From contig JAXFOY010000020.1 in NCBI GenBank assembly GCA_034180045.1, positions 1 to 64,000 of the forward strand: a stretch of DNA of 64,000 nt, read 5' to 3'. Below, in pieces: positions 35,096-44,275 of the stretch; positions within the stretch are counted from its first letter, which is position 1; every line of letters starts with the position of its first letter. The stretch comes from Eubacterium_B sp034180045 (GTDB taxonomy: Bacteria > Bacillota > Clostridia > Peptostreptococcales > Anaerovoracaceae). The notes beneath the pieces were generated by a model. That model did not search any database and was not told where the DNA came from. It saw only the letters and a list, made by a program, of their open reading frames with translations. A program made the translations under genes and the position numbers.

Positions 35096-36538
35096 TTATT
35101 TTCCTGCGCTATCGGTTTCAGCGTCCGCTTTTGTCACGGTATCTATGTTTGTTGATTCTTCTTTTATCTGTTCTACAATAGGCAAATTTATTCTCACCGT
35201 AAACAACTGCCCCTCGTCTCTGTATATGAAATTTCCTCCCATATCCTGAGAAATTCTCTCACAGGTCTTAAGTCCTATCTTGTTGCTCTCCACCTTGCGA
35301 GATACCGGAAGAACTCTGTTGATAATTCTTATAATGATATCCTTATCTTCCAGAACCGCACTGATGCGTATATGATATTTTTTGTCCGCATACTTCATCA
35401 AATTAGACAAAACATTATCGAATAGTCTTTTAAGACTGGAGATGTCCGCTTTCATTTCAACATCAGGGATAGCATATTCAAAGTCAATCCGGTATCCGTA
35501 GCTGATTAATTCCGCTGCATGTTCAGAAAGAAGTTGATGAAGCAGAATGCCGGCATTGTAAAGTTCAAGAACTTTTTCTTTTTCATGACTTCCAAACACC
35601 AGAAAATACTGGAATAATTTATCCGACAAATCCTTAAGCTGAAACGCCTTTTCCCTGCTGGAAACGATGTATTTTAACAATTCTTCCTCAGAACTGTATT
35701 TTCGGCTCTCTATTATATCCAGATAGCCTATTAACGATGTGAGAGGAGTTCTGATGTCGTGAGACATTGCAGTTATCAACTGTGTATTCGCATCCCAGGC
35801 GGCTTTTTCACTTTGCAGTTTTTCTACGATAGCATTCCGCATATTATCAACACTAACGGCAAGCCTGCCTATCTCGTCGTTTGATGTAGGGTCAATCTCA
35901 GCATCCAAATCGCCATCACTTACAGCTTGTACTTCCTTAGAAAGCCTTATCATTCTTCTTAAAACCCTGCTGTTATATATCAATAGGCTTCCGAATATTG
36001 CCAGACCGCAAATGAATATCTTAACAAAGAACATAATTTTTGAAAAATGTTCTTCCTTATAGACATCAATGAACACATAGTATTTCCCGTCTGCAAATTG
36101 AATTATTCTATTTTTGAGATCTTCCTGAAAGTATTCATCTATACTCTCAAGCGGCTCTCCCTTTTGATTGCCCGGTGAAGCCGTGCTGTCATCCTTATCG
36201 CTTTTATCTGAAACCGATGGAGTGTATGACCATCCGCCGTCAAAAACAATAGAATTATTATCTGAAACCGTCAGGTAGGTATAATCGTTTTCTTTAAGCC
36301 ACTTCTGTAGCTTGGCTGTATCCGTGCCTTTTACTTTTTCATCTCCTACAAACTCTTCAAATTCAATATACGCGGCCGTAATATTTTTTTTGATTGCCTC
36401 ATCACTCTTATAATATTTGTCAATAATAGCATTTTCAAGCCATTGAGAAACACCGTAGAGTGAAACCGACAGAGCGATTGCAGCAAAGACCACAATCATG
36501 AGTTTAAGATTAAGAGAGATAAATTTTTTCTTACTCAA
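35096..36538 (-). CDS. Sensor histidine kinase
   Basis: A 480-residue membrane kinase. Helices lie at about residues 11-31 and 168-188 and enclose an extracytoplasmic sensor domain of about 135 residues with a charged Ser/Asp-rich loop. HAMP (190-240) is followed by HisKA with His260 in MSHDIRTPLTSL and an HATPase domain (N-box LFDNVLSNLMKYA). The start is TTG, overlapping the response regulator stop by 8 bases, with AAGGGG at about 7-base spacing. Signal unknown; co-operonic with an MFS transporter and a HAD phosphatase. Confidence 0.9.
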   Translation of the reverse strand: MSKKKFISLNLKLMIVVFAAIALSVSLYGVSQWLENAIIDKYYKSDEAIKKNITAAYIEFEEFVGDEKVKGTDTAKLQKWLKENDYTYLTVSDNNSIVFDGGWSYTPSVSDKSDKDDSTASPGNQKGEPLESIDEYFQEDLKNRIIQFADGKYYVFIDVYKEEHFSKIMFFVKIFICGLAIFGSLLIYNSRVLRRMIRLSKEVQAVSDGDLDAEIDPTSNDEIGRLAVSVDNMRNAIVEKLQSEKAAWDANTQLITAMSHDIRTPLTSLIGYLDIIESRKYSSEEELLKYIVSSREKAFQLKDLSDKLFQYFLVFGSHEKEKVLELYNAGILLHQLLSEHAAELISYGYRIDFEYAIPDVEMKADISSLKRLFDNVLSNLMKYADKKYHIRISAVLEDKDIIIRIINRVLPVSRKVESNKIGLKTCERISQDMGGNFIYRDEGQLFTVRINLPIVEQIKEESTNIDTVTKADAETDSAGK

Positions 36539-37232
36539 CCTTATACCCCTTTCCCCAAATTGTCTTTATCAGCTTGGGATGGTTCGCATCGTCTTCGAGT
36601 TTTTTTCGGAGATTAAGAACATGAACCATCACCGTGTTTCCATCTGACGGAAGATAACTGTCATTCCAAACGCCTTCATACAAATCCTTGTTTCCGACAA
36701 TTTCTCCGCGATGCTCTACAAAAAATCTCATTATAGCATACTCTTTTTCCGTCAGAGAAATTTGCTTTCCCTCTTTGATTGCACAGCGTTTTTTTGAATC
36801 CAACCTTACACTTTCGTTCAGCGCCGTAACTCCGGATGCCTGCGATACGACCTTTTGATACTCCGTATACCTTCTAAGCAGCGACTTCACCTTCATAAGC
36901 AGCTCGGCCTGTGAAAACGGTTTAACCAGATAATCGTCTCCACCTTCTGAATAAGCATCAATTTTATCCTGCTCCTGTGACTTTGCAGTCAAAAACATAA
37001 TCGGCACATTTGATCTTCTGCGAATCATTTCACAGGTTTCAACGCCTGTAAGTCCCGGCATCATAATATCAAGAATTACCAAATCTATTTCCTTATCCGC
37101 ATATACAAGTTCGACTGCATCTCCACCGTTTTCAGCCTGGAGAACATTATAACCTTCGCTGCCAAGCAAAATAGAAACGACTTCTCTTATATCCTGATCA
37201 TCATCAACAATCAAAATTTTATTCTGTGCCAT
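36531..37232 (-). CDS. OmpR-family response regulator
   Basis: A 233-residue regulator: receiver domain with DDD at residues 10-12, phosphoacceptor Asp55 (VILDIMMPG), FLTAK and LVKPF, then a winged-helix output domain ending TIWGKGYKVE. The ATG at 37232 has AAAGGA at about 9-base spacing and follows the MFS stop by one base. It overlaps the kinase gene, so the pair is translationally coupled and certainly cognate. Confidence 0.93.
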   Translation of the reverse strand: MAQNKILIVDDDQDIREVVSILLGSEGYNVLQAENGGDAVELVYADKEIDLVILDIMMPGLTGVETCEMIRRRSNVPIMFLTAKSQEQDKIDAYSEGGDDYLVKPFSQAELLMKVKSLLRRYTEYQKVVSQASGVTALNESVRLDSKKRCAIKEGKQISLTEKEYAIMRFFVEHRGEIVGNKDLYEGVWNDSYLPSDGNTVMVHVLNLRKKLEDDANHPKLIKTIWGKGYKVE

Positions 37233-37233
37233 T

Positions 37234-38442
37234 TTATATATTCCTTTCTTTGCTTTCTTCTGTCGCCTTATCAATATACATATATACGAATACCGCGCCG
37301 ATTATCGTAAGAACGGAAGCTATCGCAAGTAACACCCGCGCAGAAGAAATATCCAAGATAAAGCCACCGGCAAGGCTTGTAACAACCGCTGCAACCGTAG
37401 TCGTCGTTGTAAATAGAGTGTGTCCTTTAATCTCCTCGCCTTTCCTCATGTTTTCATCTATATATTTTACCATAGCCGGTAAGAATACCGCCAGTGAACA
37501 AAGCTGTGTAGATTGAACTGCAATAAGCGTAGCAACATCTGGTGACAATGTACAACCGATAAGCCACACAACAAAGACTGCCGCCGAAAACTTGAGCAAG
37601 CGGTTACAAGTAAACTTACGGCTATACCTGTCAAAAGTCATCATCGCAGGAACTTCGAGAAATGCCAAAACCGACAAAACAATTCCCACATCGCCGTTGC
37701 CGCCTCCCACACTTTTGACAATCTGTGCCATAAATGTGTTAACCGTCGCATTACCTATATAAAGTCCAAAGACTCCTATATTTACAAGCAGAAACATCTT
37801 GTGCGCTCTTATGAAGCTTCGCAGGTCTATTCTTTCCGCCTCATTCTGATTCCTGTTGTCGTGACAATTCAATTTACGCTTGTGTGTGTGATAATTTTTC
37901 CATGAAAAATAAATTATCAAAAGCAGAAGCGCTGCTGTCAGAATGCCCGCCTTAGGTATTATATCGACTGAATAAAGCTCCACAAAATATCCAAGTGCGG
38001 CAACTGCTATACCGTATACCAAGGAGCCTATGCTTCTGCAAAACCCAAAGTAAATCCTCTCACCGCTTTCCTCCAAAACCTTATTCAATCCGTTGCAAAA
38101 CGGCTGCATAACAGTCATAATCATAAATGCCGTGATATAGAAGACCGTTAAAAAACCAAGGTTTTCTGTAAACAGGATAACCATACTTAACAAAACAAGT
38201 GCAGCAGCAAGCCAACTCATCACGCCGAAGATAGATAATTTCTCGGAACGATCTATTGCATCTGCAAGATAAGGTTGAATCATCACGGCAAGCACATTGC
38301 CTATCGCTAGTATTATGCCTATCTGAGAATTCGAAAAACCTCTCGCCAGCAGAAATACCGAGGAAAAGCTGGAAATTACACCAAAGTAAACCCAGTACGA
38401 GCTGTGCAGGGCAGAATACAAGAAATTCAATTTTTTCCCCAT
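37234..38442 (-). CDS. MFS transporter
   Basis: A 402-residue major facilitator with about 12 helices and a charged central loop (HKRKLNCHDNRNQNEAER, about residues 188-206). The N-terminal pattern SSYWVYFGVISSF and DAIDRSEKL in the first cytoplasmic loop resemble the LacY/nucleoside-type MFS_1-like group. It is second in an operon of HAD phosphatase, MFS, response regulator and kinase. This suggests uptake or efflux of a phosphorylatable compound, or a transporter that informs the kinase. Substrate unknown. Confidence 0.8.
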   Translation of the reverse strand: MGKKLNFLYSALHSSYWVYFGVISSFSSVFLLARGFSNSQIGIILAIGNVLAVMIQPYLADAIDRSEKLSIFGVMSWLAAALVLLSMVILFTENLGFLTVFYITAFMIMTVMQPFCNGLNKVLEESGERIYFGFCRSIGSLVYGIAVAALGYFVELYSVDIIPKAGILTAALLLLIIYFSWKNYHTHKRKLNCHDNRNQNEAERIDLRSFIRAHKMFLLVNIGVFGLYIGNATVNTFMAQIVKSVGGGNGDVGIVLSVLAFLEVPAMMTFDRYSRKFTCNRLLKFSAAVFVVWLIGCTLSPDVATLIAVQSTQLCSLAVFLPAMVKYIDENMRKGEEIKGHTLFTTTTTVAAVVTSLAGGFILDISSARVLLAIASVLTIIGAVFVYMYIDKATEESKERNI

Positions 38443-38446
38443 AAGC

Positions 38447-39109
38447 CTACCTTTCCCATGTCCTATTAAACTCTTTGAGGCTCATTTCATCCGAGATATA
38501 AAAATCAACGATTTTCTTTATTTCATTTTGATCGGCGCGGCTAACCTCGTCGAAAACCCCTACTGTTATCAAGCCTAAAGAATCCGCAGTTTTAATTGAG
38601 TATAGCCCGTCTTCAAAGACTACGGTTTCCTCCGGCTTGCTCCCCATAAATGCCATGGCCTGTAAGAACAAATCCGGTTCGGACTTTGCCTTTCCGACCT
38701 CCGAGCAAGTGAAGATTCTATCAAAATAATCCATAAGACCAAGTCTATTCAGCCCCGCTTCTATGCAGTGCCTGTCCGTCGATGTTCCTACTACCATAGG
38801 GATGTTGTGCTTCTTAAACGCTTCGAGAAGCTCCTTTGCTCCCGGCTTTGGCACAACTTCGTTCTCATAAAAATCCTTTACTATTTTGTTCATCCCTTCA
38901 ACAACTTCTTCAATCGTCCTTGAAAGATTATACTCATCTATTATATAGCTTGCCGCCTGATTTACCGTCAATGCAAACAACTCGTTTCCGATATGCTCGT
39001 CAGCTTGGACTCCGATTGATTTCATATATCTGTAAGCTACTGTATGCCACTGTCCCATAGAGTCAAGAAGTGTCCCGTCGACATCAAATATGGCTGCCTT
39101 TATTATCAT
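38447..39109 (-). CDS. HAD hydrolase, beta-phosphoglucomutase-like
   Basis: A 220-residue HAD protein: motif I FDVDGTLLDS (residues 8-17), motif II VVGTST, Lys in KAKSEPDLF and motif IV VVFEDGLYSIKTA. The small alpha-helical cap is that of the beta-phosphoglucomutase/DOG phosphatase subfamily. It ends 4 bases before the MFS gene, so transport and dephosphorylation may be linked. The specific substrate is not readable. Confidence 0.8.
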   Translation of the reverse strand: MIIKAAIFDVDGTLLDSMGQWHTVAYRYMKSIGVQADEHIGNELFALTVNQAASYIIDEYNLSRTIEEVVEGMNKIVKDFYENEVVPKPGAKELLEAFKKHNIPMVVGTSTDRHCIEAGLNRLGLMDYFDRIFTCSEVGKAKSEPDLFLQAMAFMGSKPEETVVFEDGLYSIKTADSLGLITVGVFDEVSRADQNEIKKIVDFYISDEMSLKEFNRTWER

Positions 39110-39274
39110 ATATTTTCCTCTAAGCTTTATGTTATTTATGTGTATTTATCTCATAATACTTTACCACGATACGCCTTTAATGTCTATTTAATGGTAGAAA
39201 ATATATATTATTGGGTATCTATAAAAAGCAGGTACGGATAATTGGTTTTTACTTCACAAAAGGAGGGGTTACAG

Positions 39275-39979
39275 GTGTCGTCCATAAAGAAAATAAGCAA
39301 GGCTCTTGCCGATGTATTATGTGAATGCCCCCTATTTCGCTCCCTGAGCGAGAATCAAATTTTGGAATACCTGGCACATAGTAAATCAAAGCTATACGGC
39401 TATGAGAAGGGTGAGTTTATCTTCGATATGGAAACTGCTCCCGCTAACCTTTTAATTCTTATCAGGGGTAAAGTCGATGTAGGCAAAATATTTCTTGACG
39501 GCAGGCGCAGTGTAATAACTCGCTTCGAAAAACCCGGCGATATTTTCGGTGAGGTGCTTTTATTCTTGAACAAAGACAGTTATGAGCATTTCGGTGAAGC
39601 CGTCGCTTATACGGAGGTACTTATGGTTCCTAAGGAATTCGTATTAAGCGGTTCAGGTATAAATGGCGAAATTCATCAAAAGTTGACAGCTAATATGATT
39701 AGCATACTTGCCCAGAAAGCCTTTTTTCTAAACAGCCGTGTAAGGCTCCTGTTATGCTCATCGTTGCGGGCAAAGATTGCACATCTTTTGATTAACGAGA
39801 CAAATTGTAATCCTGAGAAAGCTTTAGTAATCAGTCGTGAAGATCTCGCCGAGCTTTTAGGTGCCGCCAGACCTTCAGTCTCTCGTGAACTGATGAAAAT
39901 GCACGATGACGGTCTTATAAAAGTTGACGGGAAAAACATTTTCGGCATTGACTTTGAGGCTTTAACAGATTTATTATAA
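39275..39979 (+). CDS. Crp/Fnr family transcriptional regulator
   Basis: A 234-residue regulator with an N-terminal cyclic-nucleotide-type beta-barrel (about residues 20-130), a long dimer helix and a C-terminal winged helix with SREDLAELLGAARPSVSRELM. I chose GTG at 39275 because AGGAGG lies 8 bases upstream; the preceding in-frame codons lack a site. Fnr-type iron-sulfur cysteines are not arranged as in Fnr, so heme/NO sensing or another signal is possible. It directly precedes a DUF1858 gene with a matching palindrome in its promoter, its most likely target. Confidence 0.85.
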   Translation: MSSIKKISKALADVLCECPLFRSLSENQILEYLAHSKSKLYGYEKGEFIFDMETAPANLLILIRGKVDVGKIFLDGRRSVITRFEKPGDIFGEVLLFLNKDSYEHFGEAVAYTEVLMVPKEFVLSGSGINGEIHQKLTANMISILAQKAFFLNSRVRLLLCSSLRAKIAHLLINETNCNPEKALVISREDLAELLGAARPSVSRELMKMHDDGLIKVDGKNIFGIDFEALTDLL

Positions 39980-39993
39980 GTTCATATGCGGTA

Positions 39994-40009
39994 TGTAACA
40001 TTTGTTACA
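39994..40009 (+). promoter_or_regulatory. Crp/Fnr-type operator GTAAC-N4-GTTAC
   Basis: A perfect palindrome, TGTAACATTTGTTACA, extended to 18 bp with flanking A and T. It lies between the Crp/Fnr gene and the DUF1858 gene. A -10 TATAAT follows at 40042-40047 with a poor -35, so the palindrome is centred about 52 bases before the expected transcription start, as for an activator-dependent promoter. Confidence 0.7.
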
Positions 40010-40080
40010 TTCAAAGCTATGATATTGTGTTACTATCTACTTATAATAGTAAATGGCAATTGATAATCGGAGGATATAAA

Positions 40081-40284
40081 ATGGAAAACAAAGTAACTAA
40101 AGATATGTTTATCGGAGAAATCATCAGCAAGTACCCACAGGCTATGGAAACCTTGATGGCGGCGGGAATGCACTGTCTCGGCTGCCCCGCTTCACAGATG
40201 GAGTCGCTTTCAGATGCATGCGCAGTTCACGGAATAAGCGTCGACACACTTCTTGATGCGGTAAACAAAAAGATTAACGAATAA
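40081..40284 (+). CDS. DUF1858 redox-disulfide protein
   Basis: A 67-residue protein of the DUF1858 family (hybrid-cluster-protein-associated redox disulfide domain). The conserved GMHCLGCPAS places two cysteines in a CxxC motif at residues 31-34. Such proteins often stand next to the hybrid cluster protein or are fused to iron-sulfur enzymes. The start has GGAGG at 8-base spacing. It has its own promoter under the Crp/Fnr-type palindrome and a strong terminator. No hcp gene lies in the window. Confidence 0.88.
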   Translation: MENKVTKDMFIGEIISKYPQAMETLMAAGMHCLGCPASQMESLSDACAVHGISVDTLLDAVNKKINE

Positions 40285-40305
40285 TAACATAGACCGTTCT
40301 CACCA

Positions 40306-40342
40306 AATACTGCCCCGGCAAACCTCGGGGCAGTATTTTTAT
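40306..40342 (+). terminator. Strong intrinsic terminator
   Basis: AATACTGCCCCG (40306-40317) pairs perfectly with CGGGGCAGTATT (40326-40337), followed by T-rich sequence, 21 bases after the DUF1858 stop. Confidence 0.9.
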
Positions 40343-40370
40343 TTACCTCAGAAACGAAAAGAGCTAAAGG

Positions 40371-41444
40371 CTATGCCCTGACCTTTGATGCTTCTATCGC
40401 ATTTTCTATTAAATTTGTCAATAACTCTGCATATGTAAAGCCTTGTTCCATTATCAGCTTAGGATACATGCTGTGTTCTGTAAATCCGGGCAGCGTATTA
40501 ATCTCATTAAAGTAGATTTGACCTTCGCTTGTATAAAAGAAATCCACGCGCGAAAGACTTTTGCATTCCAAAGTAGCAAATATTTTTTTTGCCTGATTTT
40601 GTATCTCACTTACTATAGCTTCGTCCAAATCTTTGACCAAAGCCACCTTCGTTCTATCTGAATCCTTATACTTCTCATCAAATGAATAAAATTTATCCAG
40701 GCTTATTATCTCACCGAGCCCGGAGGCAAGAGTGCTATCTCCCTGAAGAATGGCAACTTCTATTTCTCTGCCCGTAAGGCCTTCTTCTACAATCACTTTT
40801 TTGCAATACTTAAATGCCTCGAGCAATGCAGGTTTTATTTCGTTGCTGTTTTTCACCTTGCTTACGCCTAATGATGATCCTGCATTTGCCGGTTTTATAA
40901 AAATCGGGTATCTCCTGTCGAAATGTTCTGCAATTACCTTGCTCTGATTCTCGATTTCAAGTTCATCATATCTAAATTCCAAGTAATCGGCTTGTTTTAC
41001 ATCAAGACCTGCAACAATTTTCTTCGTTATAGCCTTGTCTAAAGATACCGCTGACGACATTACTCCGGGACCTACGTACGGAATTCCGGCATACTCGAAA
41101 ATGCCTTGAATCATGCCGTCTTCACCGTATTCTCCATGCAAAACGGGGAATATACAATCAGGTATAAATAAAGCCTTATTCGCATCTTTCCAGCAAAATA
41201 AGCCTTTCCTCGTTCTATCGGTTGAGAGGAATACCGCTTTGTTGCTTTTATTATATTTCCAGTCACCGGATTTGATTAAACCGCTGTCAGCCTCTGTCAA
41301 AAGCCAACTGCCTTCTTCGGTAATGCCCACACATCTTATGTCAAAACTATCTGCATCCATGTTGGAAACTATGGATGCCGCGGAAAGGCATGATACATCG
41401 TGTTCTGACGAGATTCCACCAAAAATAATTAAAACTTTTTTCAA
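40371..41444 (-). CDS. ddl: D-alanine--D-alanine ligase
   Basis: A 357-residue ATP-grasp ligase that makes D-Ala-D-Ala for peptidoglycan. Family motifs are GGISSEHDVS (residues 9-18), HGEYGEDG (about 103-110), IKPANAGSSLGVSK, YSFDEKYKD and FNEINTLPGF. The tyrosine-bearing YSFDEKY loop is that of ordinary Ddl; VanA-type D-lactate ligases carry a His-containing sequence there. The ATG follows AGGAGG. It is probably monocistronic. Confidence 0.94.
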   Translation of the reverse strand: MKKVLIIFGGISSEHDVSCLSAASIVSNMDADSFDIRCVGITEEGSWLLTEADSGLIKSGDWKYNKSNKAVFLSTDRTRKGLFCWKDANKALFIPDCIFPVLHGEYGEDGMIQGIFEYAGIPYVGPGVMSSAVSLDKAITKKIVAGLDVKQADYLEFRYDELEIENQSKVIAEHFDRRYPIFIKPANAGSSLGVSKVKNSNEIKPALLEAFKYCKKVIVEEGLTGREIEVAILQGDSTLASGLGEIISLDKFYSFDEKYKDSDRTKVALVKDLDEAIVSEIQNQAKKIFATLECKSLSRVDFFYTSEGQIYFNEINTLPGFTEHSMYPKLIMEQGFTYAELLTNLIENAIEASKVRA

Positions 41445-41521
41445 AATATCCTCCTATGTCCACTACAACAGTTGACTTAGATATTATAGCATTTTTCATC
41501 CCGGTTTTCTATTTTATCATG

Positions 41522-41566
41522 AAAAAAGGGCTTATACTTAACATAAATGCCAAGTATAAAACCCTT
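41522..41566 (-). terminator. Terminator of hbd
   Basis: On the minus strand AAGGG-type and TATACTT-type arms (41566-41550 with 41539-41526) form a long hairpin followed by TTTTTT (41527-41522). Confidence 0.75.
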
Positions 41567-41658
41567 AAAATTCAACAGTCACCCGCTAGTCAGTCGATTG
41601 CTGTTATTGCCTTTTGTTCGCTCTTCGATGTCTATTAATACACATCGACAAGTTCAGC

Positions 41659-42507
41659 TTATTTGCTGTAGTTATAGAAACCTTCTCCGCTCTTGCGTCC
41701 AAGTTTACCTGCTCTTACCATCTTCTTTAGAAGTGTATGTGGTCTGTACTTTGTATCACCGAATTCTGTGTATAGAACTTCCATGATAGCAAGGCAAACA
41801 TCAAGACCAATCAAATCGCCCAACTCCAGAGGTCCCATTGGGTGGTTTGCGCCAAGCTTCATAGCTGTGTCAACGCCCTTAGCATCAGCAACACCGTCTG
41901 CCAAGATGCCGATACCTTCGTTAATCATTGGGATAAGAATTCTGTTTACAACAAATCCCGGAGCTTCAGCAACTTCTACAGGAGTCTTTCCAAGTTTTTC
42001 TGAAAGCTCAACTATTGTTTTATTTGTTTCATCAGATGTCATAAGACCGTTGATGATTTCAACAAGCTTCATTGCAGGAACAGGATTGAAGAAATGCATA
42101 CCTATAACCTTATCAGGTCTGTTTGTTGCAGCTGCAATCTCTGTGATTGAAAGTGATGATGTATTTGTAGCAATTATGCATTCAGGCTTTACAAGTGCAT
42201 CAAGCTCTGCAAATAGAGCCTTCTTTGCTTCCATGTTCTCTGTAGCCGCTTCGATAATCAAGTCCGCATCCTTGATTACTTCGATTTCGGTAGCACCTGT
42301 GATGCGTCCTAAAATAGCCGCCTTTTCTTCTTCAGTAATCTTCTCTTTTGCAACCATCTTTGAAAGATTCTTCTCTACTGTTGCCATACCCTTATCGATT
42401 GAGCTCTGTCTTCTAGCTCTCATAACTACTTCGTAGCCGTTCTGTGCAAGTACCTGGATAATTCCGGCACCCATTGTGCCTGTTCCTAAAACACCAATCT
42501 TTTTCAT
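41659..42507 (-). CDS. hbd: 3-hydroxybutyryl-CoA dehydrogenase
   Basis: A 282-residue NAD(P)-dependent dehydrogenase that interconverts acetoacetyl-CoA and 3-hydroxybutyryl-CoA in butyrate fermentation. The Rossmann motif GTGTMGAG is at residues 7-14. TNTSSLSITEIA and HFFNPVPAMKLVEI carry the catalytic Ser/His region, and NRILIPMINEGIGIL opens the C-terminal domain. Length is normal. It is monocistronic here, apart from the thl, crt and bcd genes with which it is often clustered. AGGAGG precedes the ATG. Confidence 0.96.
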   Translation of the reverse strand: MKKIGVLGTGTMGAGIIQVLAQNGYEVVMRARRQSSIDKGMATVEKNLSKMVAKEKITEEEKAAILGRITGATEIEVIKDADLIIEAATENMEAKKALFAELDALVKPECIIATNTSSLSITEIAAATNRPDKVIGMHFFNPVPAMKLVEIINGLMTSDETNKTIVELSEKLGKTPVEVAEAPGFVVNRILIPMINEGIGILADGVADAKGVDTAMKLGANHPMGPLELGDLIGLDVCLAIMEVLYTEFGDTKYRPHTLLKKMVRAGKLGRKSGEGFYNYSK

Positions 42508-42664
42508 CGTAACCCTCCTAATAGAATATTGATAAATATAAATCTGCTTGTGTAAGAAGATTTGTTAAAAAATTAACCTTATGAAGTTCATTATAACACA
42601 CTAAGCGATAAAGTAAACCTCAAAATTCAAAATTCATACTCAGAATTGTTATCCATATCCCTTT

Positions 42665-43738
42665 TTATATTAAAAATTCGATTGATTGACTCATCTGTAA
42701 AAATGCAATCAGCTCTCCTATTGCCTCTGCATCATTGGAATTTAATTCTACCAAAAAGCTCTCCGCATTCATTTTTTCAAAGAATTCATCCCGTTCACGA
42801 TTAAGCAGCAACTGGAGAGAACCGTCCTCGTCGCAGCCCTCGAACGAAGGAGTCATAATGTCCGCATAGGTTTCACGCCCCGCCAAACAAATGTGGAGCC
42901 CTTTTTCATTCGAAAATTGCGAAGGCATGGAGATACTTCTGTGGTTCTCAATATAATCCACCTGTGAAAACCAATTTGATGCCGCCTCGAATTCTTTTTG
43001 CCAATGCTCTATATATACGGCTTTTTCTTCCGTTTCTACCATTTGGAATGCCATAAGAGGCAAATGGGTATCCCATTCGGGTGCGGAAATGCAATCTGAA
43101 AAACCTCTCAAAAACGCTTCTACATCTACCCCCATAATCATCAAAGGCAGCAATACAGCCGCCGTGTTTGCAAGATATTGTGATTCGGTTCCATCAGGAA
43201 GTTCGATTTTGGTATATTCGTTTTCTCCTGCATCCTCCCTAAGCATCAAACTTTTTTTGCTATATATCGCACACACATCTGTGCTCATTTTTGACTTGTT
43301 GCCTTGTGAAAAAGCGAGTTGCTTTGCAATACTATACGAACATCTGAACTGCAAATCCTCTTCGTCCGCTGCCACAGCCAGCAAGGCAACCGTCTTGTCT
43401 CCTATTTTCTCGAGAATATCCTTATAATTTTTTGGCGAGAAGTCTGTCGGCATAAAAACCGGTTCCGTATATCCTTCTCTTACTTCAAACAGGTCGGTAA
43501 CCGCCTTTATGGCTTGCATTTCACGCCTACCTGCTGCTATTAAAGCCACTTCATATTTCCCCGCCAGTTTTGCCGCATATTCTCTTAACTCAGATACGGT
43601 TGCAATGTCCGCCTTTATAAGAGAATCGTTTAGCCAGTTTTTCTTCCATATTATATCAAGGGCGGGACTTGCCTTATCCACAGCGTTTTTTCTTTGCTCG
43701 TCACTGTGCTTTATATTGCTTTTAATCGATATTCTCAT
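42665..43738 (-). CDS. Degenerate glucose-6-phosphate isomerase homologue
   Basis: A 357-residue protein that follows the order of bacterial PGI but is about 90 residues shorter. [21 protein letters not shown] aligns with the strand before the PGI motif SGTT.E, which is missing. [23 protein letters not shown] aligns with [41 protein letters not shown] aligns with the PGI C-terminal helix. The catalytic His and the final Lys-containing GVNPFDQPGVE.YK tail are absent. It is probably a SIS-fold pseudoenzyme. The ATG at 43738 has GAGGG upstream; it is 40 bases after an XRE gene. Confidence 0.65.
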   Translation of the reverse strand: [357 protein letters not shown]

Positions 43739-43778
43739 TTGTTCCCTCATTCCTAACTGTGTAGAGTCTATGTCTTTT

Positions 43779-44216
43779 TTATTTTCTGATGTTCAACATT
43801 GAATTGACTGCATCTATAAAGTTCTTTAGCTGCCTGTTATCCATTTGTCTGAGCATGTACCACGCTTTACTCTCAAGCGCCGCTCTTTCCATATCTTCAC
43901 TCGCACCGGTTTCCGTTTCACATCGGTTCTCGCAGTCATTTTCATATTCACTACTTCTTTCAGATACATCACTTGTGCTTTTAGAAACAAAGCTCCCATC
44001 CACAAGATAATCCAGACTCACATCAAAATATTGAGCCATATTGTATAGATTGCTCAGCTTCGTACCGTATATTCCGGATTCTATATTCCTCATAGTCTTA
44101 TCGGATATATCTAAAAGCTCGCCTAGACGCTCACGCGTAATATCTCGGGCCTCGCGTAAGCTGCGAATTCTATTTCCAACCTCTATATTATTGATTTCCT
44201 TAAATCTCCCGGACAT
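43779..44216 (-). CDS. XRE family regulator
   Basis: A 145-residue protein with an N-terminal Cro/CI helix-turn-helix (about residues 12-70; RLGELLDISDKTMRNIESG), an acidic Ser/Glu-rich linker with three Cys (about 75-108) and a short helical tail. It is the first gene of a unit with the PGI-like gene and is divergent from a second, smaller XRE gene. A perfect 11-bp inverted repeat just upstream of its start is the likely operator. Confidence 0.85.
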   Translation of the reverse strand: MSGRFKEINNIEVGNRIRSLREARDITRERLGELLDISDKTMRNIESGIYGTKLSNLYNMAQYFDVSLDYLVDGSFVSKSTSDVSERSSEYENDCENRCETETGASEDMERAALESKAWYMLRQMDNRQLKNFIDAVNSMLNIRK

Positions 44217-44227
44217 CAGGCATTCTC

Positions 44228-44259
44228 CCCATAAAATAGTATTTCTTTTATTTTATGGG
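44228..44259. promoter_or_regulatory. Inverted repeat operator upstream of the XRE gene
   Basis: CCCATAAAATA (44228-44238) and TATTTTATGGG (44249-44259) are perfect 11-bp arms around a 10-base spacer, starting 12 bases upstream of the XRE start codon. One helical turn between arms suits a dimeric repressor. Confidence 0.65.
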
Positions 44260-44275
44260 TATTGAAATACATCTT

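Noticed and set aside
41693..42436. A 247-residue plus-strand frame antisense to hbd
   Set aside because: It mirrors the conserved hbd codons and has no family features or ribosome site.
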